From Oscillospiraceae bacterium (GTDB taxonomy: Bacteria > Bacillota > Clostridia > Monoglobales > Monoglobaceae), in contig SVKF01000006.1 in assembly GCA_015068605.1 (NCBI GenBank), positions 34,933 through 98,932 of the forward strand: a stretch of DNA of 64,000 nucleotides. The letters are read 5' to 3'. Of the stretch, positions 60,389 to 64,000 are shown in pieces. The stretch's first letter is position 1, and each line of letters starts with the position of its first letter. The position numbers and the translations under genes were made by a program. The notes below the pieces were generated by a model. The model saw nothing but the letters and a program-made list of their open reading frames with translations. It was not told the origin of the DNA and ran no database searches.

Positions 60389-63022
60389 ATGGCTAAAAAG
60401 AGAAAACTATCTAAAAAAAAGCAGACAAAAAATACTAAAAAATTTGAAAATTTTAAAAAGTTTTTCACAAACGAAGTCAAGGGTATCTGCCTTATCGCCC
60501 TTGGGCTTTTTATCGGGTTTACATTTTTATTTGACGCAATGGGAATTGTCGGAAACTTTATCCGAACAGTTTTAAAAGGTCTTTTTGGTAAAGGTGCGCC
60601 TCTTACAGCTTTATTCACTATGTGGATAGGTCTTAATCTGTTCATTGATAAGCGTGAAAACTCCTATAGCTATAAACCGTGGCTCTTTATCAGCCTTACG
60701 CTGTTCACCTCCGTCATCTTCGCCCTTACGGATAACCAAACTCAAGTCCCGTTCTCTCAGATTACCTCACTTTATGATGCAGGTAATAACAACACAGGCG
60801 GAGGCTTTCTCGGTGGCGGTATCTGCGTTATCCTTTGCAGTCTTATCGGCGCTAAAGGGTTATGGATTTTTTCCGTTGCCGCATTGCTGATCCTCTTCCT
60901 CATTTTGACAGGGGTTTCCCTTGGTAAGCTTTGCAGGGCTTTGGGAATTTCCATATCAAAGAAATCCAAAAACGCAAAAGAGAAATATAACACAAAGAAG
61001 GCTCAACGCCGAGCGGAAAAGGCTGTTGAAGAAAATGAAGACAATCTTGTTCCCATGCCATTTATGATGGATATTTCCGACGATGACCTTCTCCCCAATA
61101 AAAGTCTGACAGCTGATGAGGAATCCGAATCTGTTGCTTTTGTATTGACAGAAGATGAATTTCCGCAATTAACCGAATATCCCGACGAAATTTCCGAAGA
61201 GCTGTCTTTACGCCCTGACGCCCCCTTCCATCCGAAGGATATTGCAACCGGAACAATAACACCGATTGCCACGGGAGTTCAAGTTGCTGCGGCGGCATCT
61301 GCCCAAACCGGTATATTCACTCCGCTTCCGGACAAGGACGGAAACTTCAAGGAAGATGACGAAGAATTTGAACCACCTACATTAGAAAGTATGGAGGAGA
61401 AGCTTGACCCTGCAACTCAGGATGCCATTAACCGAGGAATTCCTCTCGACCGAGCCGTTGAAGCAGGGCAAAGAATCCAAAAAGGGGAAATAGTCGAAGC
61501 CACACAGCAGGTGGACAAGCTTGTTTCTCAAACCAAGGATGAGGCTAAAATAATAAACTATAAAATTCCGCCTCTTTCACTTCTTAACAACAGTCCCGGC
61601 AAAACCCAAAACAAGACCGCTGTTAAGAATGAGCTTGAAGAAAAGGCAAACAGACTGTTGGAAACTTTAAAAAGCTTTCATGTGGACGCAAAAATTCTCA
61701 ACATAACCCAAGGTCCTTCAGTTACCCGTTTTGAGCTTCATCCCGGTCTTGGAGTCAAGGTTTCAAAGATAACAAATCTTGCAAATGATATAGCCCTGAG
61801 CCTTGCCGCAACAGGTGTTAGAATTGAAGCTCCGATTCCCGGCAAATCCGCAATCGGAATTGAAATTCCAAACGAAAATCCTGCCGCTGTACATATCCGA
61901 GAAGTTTTGGATACTCCTGAATTTAAAAACTTCAAATCCAAAACCGCATTCGCTTTAGGTAAGGATATCAGCGGTTCAACGGTTATTGCAGACATCGCCC
62001 AATTCCCTCATGTTCTTATTGCCGGGGCAACCGGTTCGGGAAAGAGTGTGTGCATAAACTCTCTTATAGCAAGTATATTATACAAAGCAAAGCCCGATGA
62101 GGTTAAGCTTATTATGGTCGACCCCAAAATGGTTGAGCTTGGTGTTTACAACGGTATCCCTCATCTTCTAATACCAGTTGTCACAAATCCAAAACACGCC
62201 GCAGGGGCACTTAATTGGGCTGTTGTTGAGATGAAACGCCGTTATACGGAGCTTAAAAACAATAAAGTGAGAAATATCAGCGGATATAATAAGCTTATGG
62301 AAGACAACGGCACTCCCGAAATGAAGATGCCTGAAATCGTTATTATAATCGACGAGCTTGCAGACCTTATGATTGCCGCAAGAAACGAAGTTGAAACCTC
62401 CATTAACTCCCTCGCCGCTTTGGCAAGAGCTGCCGGAATGTATCTTGTTATCGCAACCCAAAGACCGTCAGTCGATGTTATCACGGGTGTTATCAAAGCA
62501 AATATTCCATCAAGAATTGCTTTTGCAGTTTCTTCCCAAACGGATAGCCGAACAATAATCGATACAGCCGGTGCGGACAAGCTTTTGGGAAAGGGTGATA
62601 TGCTTTATTTTCCCCGAGGAGCTTCAAAGCCAACAAGAATACAGGGTAACTTCCTGTCCGACGGTGAAATTGAGCAAATCATAGATTTTATTAAAAATCA
62701 ATATGAAGCCGAATACGATGAATCCATTATCGAACAGATTGAGCGTGAGCCTGAGGATACTCCCTCTGTATCCGACGATATGCCCGTCAGCGATGAGCGA
62801 GACGACTTATTCATAAAGGCAGTTGAAATGGTCATTGATTCAGGTCAGGCATCGGTTGCAATGTTCCAGAGAAGATTTAAAATCGGTTATCAAAGAGCCG
62901 CAAGACTTGTTGACCGAATGGAGGAGCTTAATATTATCGGACCATACGAAGGGACAAAGCCTCGTCAGGTCCTCATGACAAAGCAGGAATTTAACGAAAT
63001 GCTCATGAACATCGGCGAATAA
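60389..63022 (+). CDS. ftsK: DNA translocase FtsK/SpoIIIE
   Basis: N-terminal TM helices; PHVLIAGATGSGKSVCINSLIASILYKAKPDEVKLIMVDPKMVELGVYNGIPHLL; C-terminal gamma domain QASVAMFQRRFKIGYQRAARLVDRMEELNIIGPYEGTKPRQVL. Confidence 0.97.
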   Translation: MAKKRKLSKKKQTKNTKKFENFKKFFTNEVKGICLIALGLFIGFTFLFDAMGIVGNFIRTVLKGLFGKGAPLTALFTMWIGLNLFIDKRENSYSYKPWLFISLTLFTSVIFALTDNQTQVPFSQITSLYDAGNNNTGGGFLGGGICVILCSLIGAKGLWIFSVAALLILFLILTGVSLGKLCRALGISISKKSKNAKEKYNTKKAQRRAEKAVEENEDNLVPMPFMMDISDDDLLPNKSLTADEESESVAFVLTEDEFPQLTEYPDEISEELSLRPDAPFHPKDIATGTITPIATGVQVAAAASAQTGIFTPLPDKDGNFKEDDEEFEPPTLESMEEKLDPATQDAINRGIPLDRAVEAGQRIQKGEIVEATQQVDKLVSQTKDEAKIINYKIPPLSLLNNSPGKTQNKTAVKNELEEKANRLLETLKSFHVDAKILNITQGPSVTRFELHPGLGVKVSKITNLANDIALSLAATGVRIEAPIPGKSAIGIEIPNENPAAVHIREVLDTPEFKNFKSKTAFALGKDISGSTVIADIAQFPHVLIAGATGSGKSVCINSLIASILYKAKPDEVKLIMVDPKMVELGVYNGIPHLLIPVVTNPKHAAGALNWAVVEMKRRYTELKNNKVRNISGYNKLMEDNGTPEMKMPEIVIIIDELADLMIAARNEVETSINSLAALARAAGMYLVIATQRPSVDVITGVIKANIPSRIAFAVSSQTDSRTIIDTAGADKLLGKGDMLYFPRGASKPTRIQGNFLSDGEIEQIIDFIKNQYEAEYDESIIEQIEREPEDTPSVSDDMPVSDERDDLFIKAVEMVIDSGQASVAMFQRRFKIGYQRAARLVDRMEELNIIGPYEGTKPRQVLMTKQEFNEMLMNIGE

Positions 63023-63233
63023 AACCTCAATTCTAATCTGTTTTCCTTAATTTTCGCTAATTTTAGCGCATTTTGTTTGTTGATAGTATACAACCCCATT
63101 TTGTGTTTTTTGTATATTTTTAACAATCTTTAAAAAAAATGCTTAAAACTATGGAAATTTCGTCGAAAATGGTGTAGAATATATGTAATTGTTAAGAAAT
63201 ACAATTAAATTTATAATAAAGGAGAGAATGAAA

Positions 63234-63506
63234 ATGAACAAACAAGAATTAATTTCAGTTATGGCTGAAAACGCTGGTCTTTCTAAGAAAGATGCTGAAG
63301 CTGCTCTTAAAGCTTTTATGGGCGCTATCGAAAACGCTCTTGTTAAAGGCGACAAGGTTCAGTTGGTAGGCTTCGGTACATTTGAAGTTAGAGAAAGAGC
63401 TGCAAGAACAGGTAGAAACCCTCAGACAGGCGCTGAAATGAAGATTGCTGCTGCTAAGGTTCCTGCTTTCAAAGCCGGCAGAGCACTTAAAGATAAGATC
63501 AACTAA
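63234..63506 (+). CDS. hup: HU family DNA-binding protein
   Basis: [28 protein letters not shown]...[46 protein letters not shown]. Confidence 0.97.
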   Translation: MNKQELISVMAENAGLSKKDAEAALKAFMGAIENALVKGDKVQLVGFGTFEVRERAARTGRNPQTGAEMKIAAAKVPAFKAGRALKDKIN

Positions 63507-63522
63507 TTATGACCTTATTTGA

Positions 63523-63540
63523 GGACGCCAAATGGCGTCC
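63523..63540 (+). terminator. Intrinsic terminator after HU
   Basis: GGACGCC-AAAT-GGCGTCC followed by TTATTTTTAT. Confidence 0.8.
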
Positions 63541-63566
63541 TTATTTTTATCTGATAGGAGATTTTT

Positions 63567-63821
63567 ATGACAAGCTTTTCATACAAAACATCAGGGGTTT
63601 GCTCAAGAGAAATAACCTTTGATATTGAAAATAATACTGTTTCAAATATCCGTTTTATTATGGGCTGTAACGGAAACACGCAAGGGGTTTCGGCATTATG
63701 CGAAGGAATGCAGATTGACGAAATCATCAAAAGACTTGAAGGGATAAACTGCAACGGACGGGGAACATCATGCCCTGACCAGCTTGCCAAAGCGCTTATT
63801 AAGGCAAAAGAAAATCTGTAA
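63567..63821 (+). CDS. TSCPD domain-containing protein (TIGR03905-like)
   Basis: 84 aa; TSGVCSREITFDIENNTVSNIRFIMGCNGNTQGVSALCEGMQIDEIIKRLEGINCNGRGTSCPDQLAKAL. Confidence 0.9.
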   Translation: MTSFSYKTSGVCSREITFDIENNTVSNIRFIMGCNGNTQGVSALCEGMQIDEIIKRLEGINCNGRGTSCPDQLAKALIKAKENL

Positions 63822-63832
63822 AAAACAGTGTT

Positions 63833-64000
63833 CGCCTTCGGGATTCGGTTTATCCACTCTGAGTTATTTTGCATTTAATAAGAGGCTGTAGCAAAATGAA
63901 ATCATTTTGCTACAGCCTCGTTGGGGGATGGACGCAAAATAGCGCAGACCCAATAAACCGAATCCCGAAGGCGTACATAGGTACTCCGAGAGGTGAGGTT
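63833..64000. repeat. Nested palindrome plus core-hairpin copy F (truncated by window end)
   Basis: 21-bp perfect inverted repeat 63833-63853/63953-63973; TATTTTGC/GCAAAATA 63865/63934; 18-bp perfect hairpin 63882-63899/63902-63919 GAGGCTGTAGCAAAATGA; core CCCGAAGGCGTACATAGGTACTCCGAGAGG 63964-63993. Confidence 0.75.

Overview
The window is a low-GC chromosomal segment from a spore-forming anaerobic Firmicute. It looks Clostridia-like: PFOR, 2-oxoacid:ferredoxin oxidoreductase, SpoIVB, SpoIIR and DUF1934 are present. I support about 57 coding sequences, one tRNA-Ala(UGC), a decayed group II intron and many perfect hairpins. Main content: (1) a minus-strand 2-oxoacid/acyl-CoA cluster (~2.2-13.9 kb) with a TIM-barrel/acyl-CoA-ligase fusion and an IPMS-like protein that appears to have lost its HxH metal motif; (2) sporulation genes, ddl, argS, a S41 protease and PFOR; (3) ruvAB, metG, secA, prfB, prfA, a Sua5-LMWPTP fusion and rimI, where prfB has a programmed +1 frameshift site with UAA instead of the usual UGA; (4) MBOAT/DHHW genes and a GH36/GH65/beta-PGM operon; (5) gdhA, ldh, uppP, ftsK and HU. 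The least expected structure is non-coding. At least six dispersed copies of a hairpin element share a core (GAAGGCGTAC-N4-GTACTCCGAGAGG) enclosed by outer stems whose sequence differs in every copy but stays self-complementary, with compensatory changes in the core. Several copies sit inside larger palindromic composites, one of which looks like a ~255 bp MITE-like unit related to sequence next to the group II intron. All calls come from reading the sequence and supplied translations; no database search was run.
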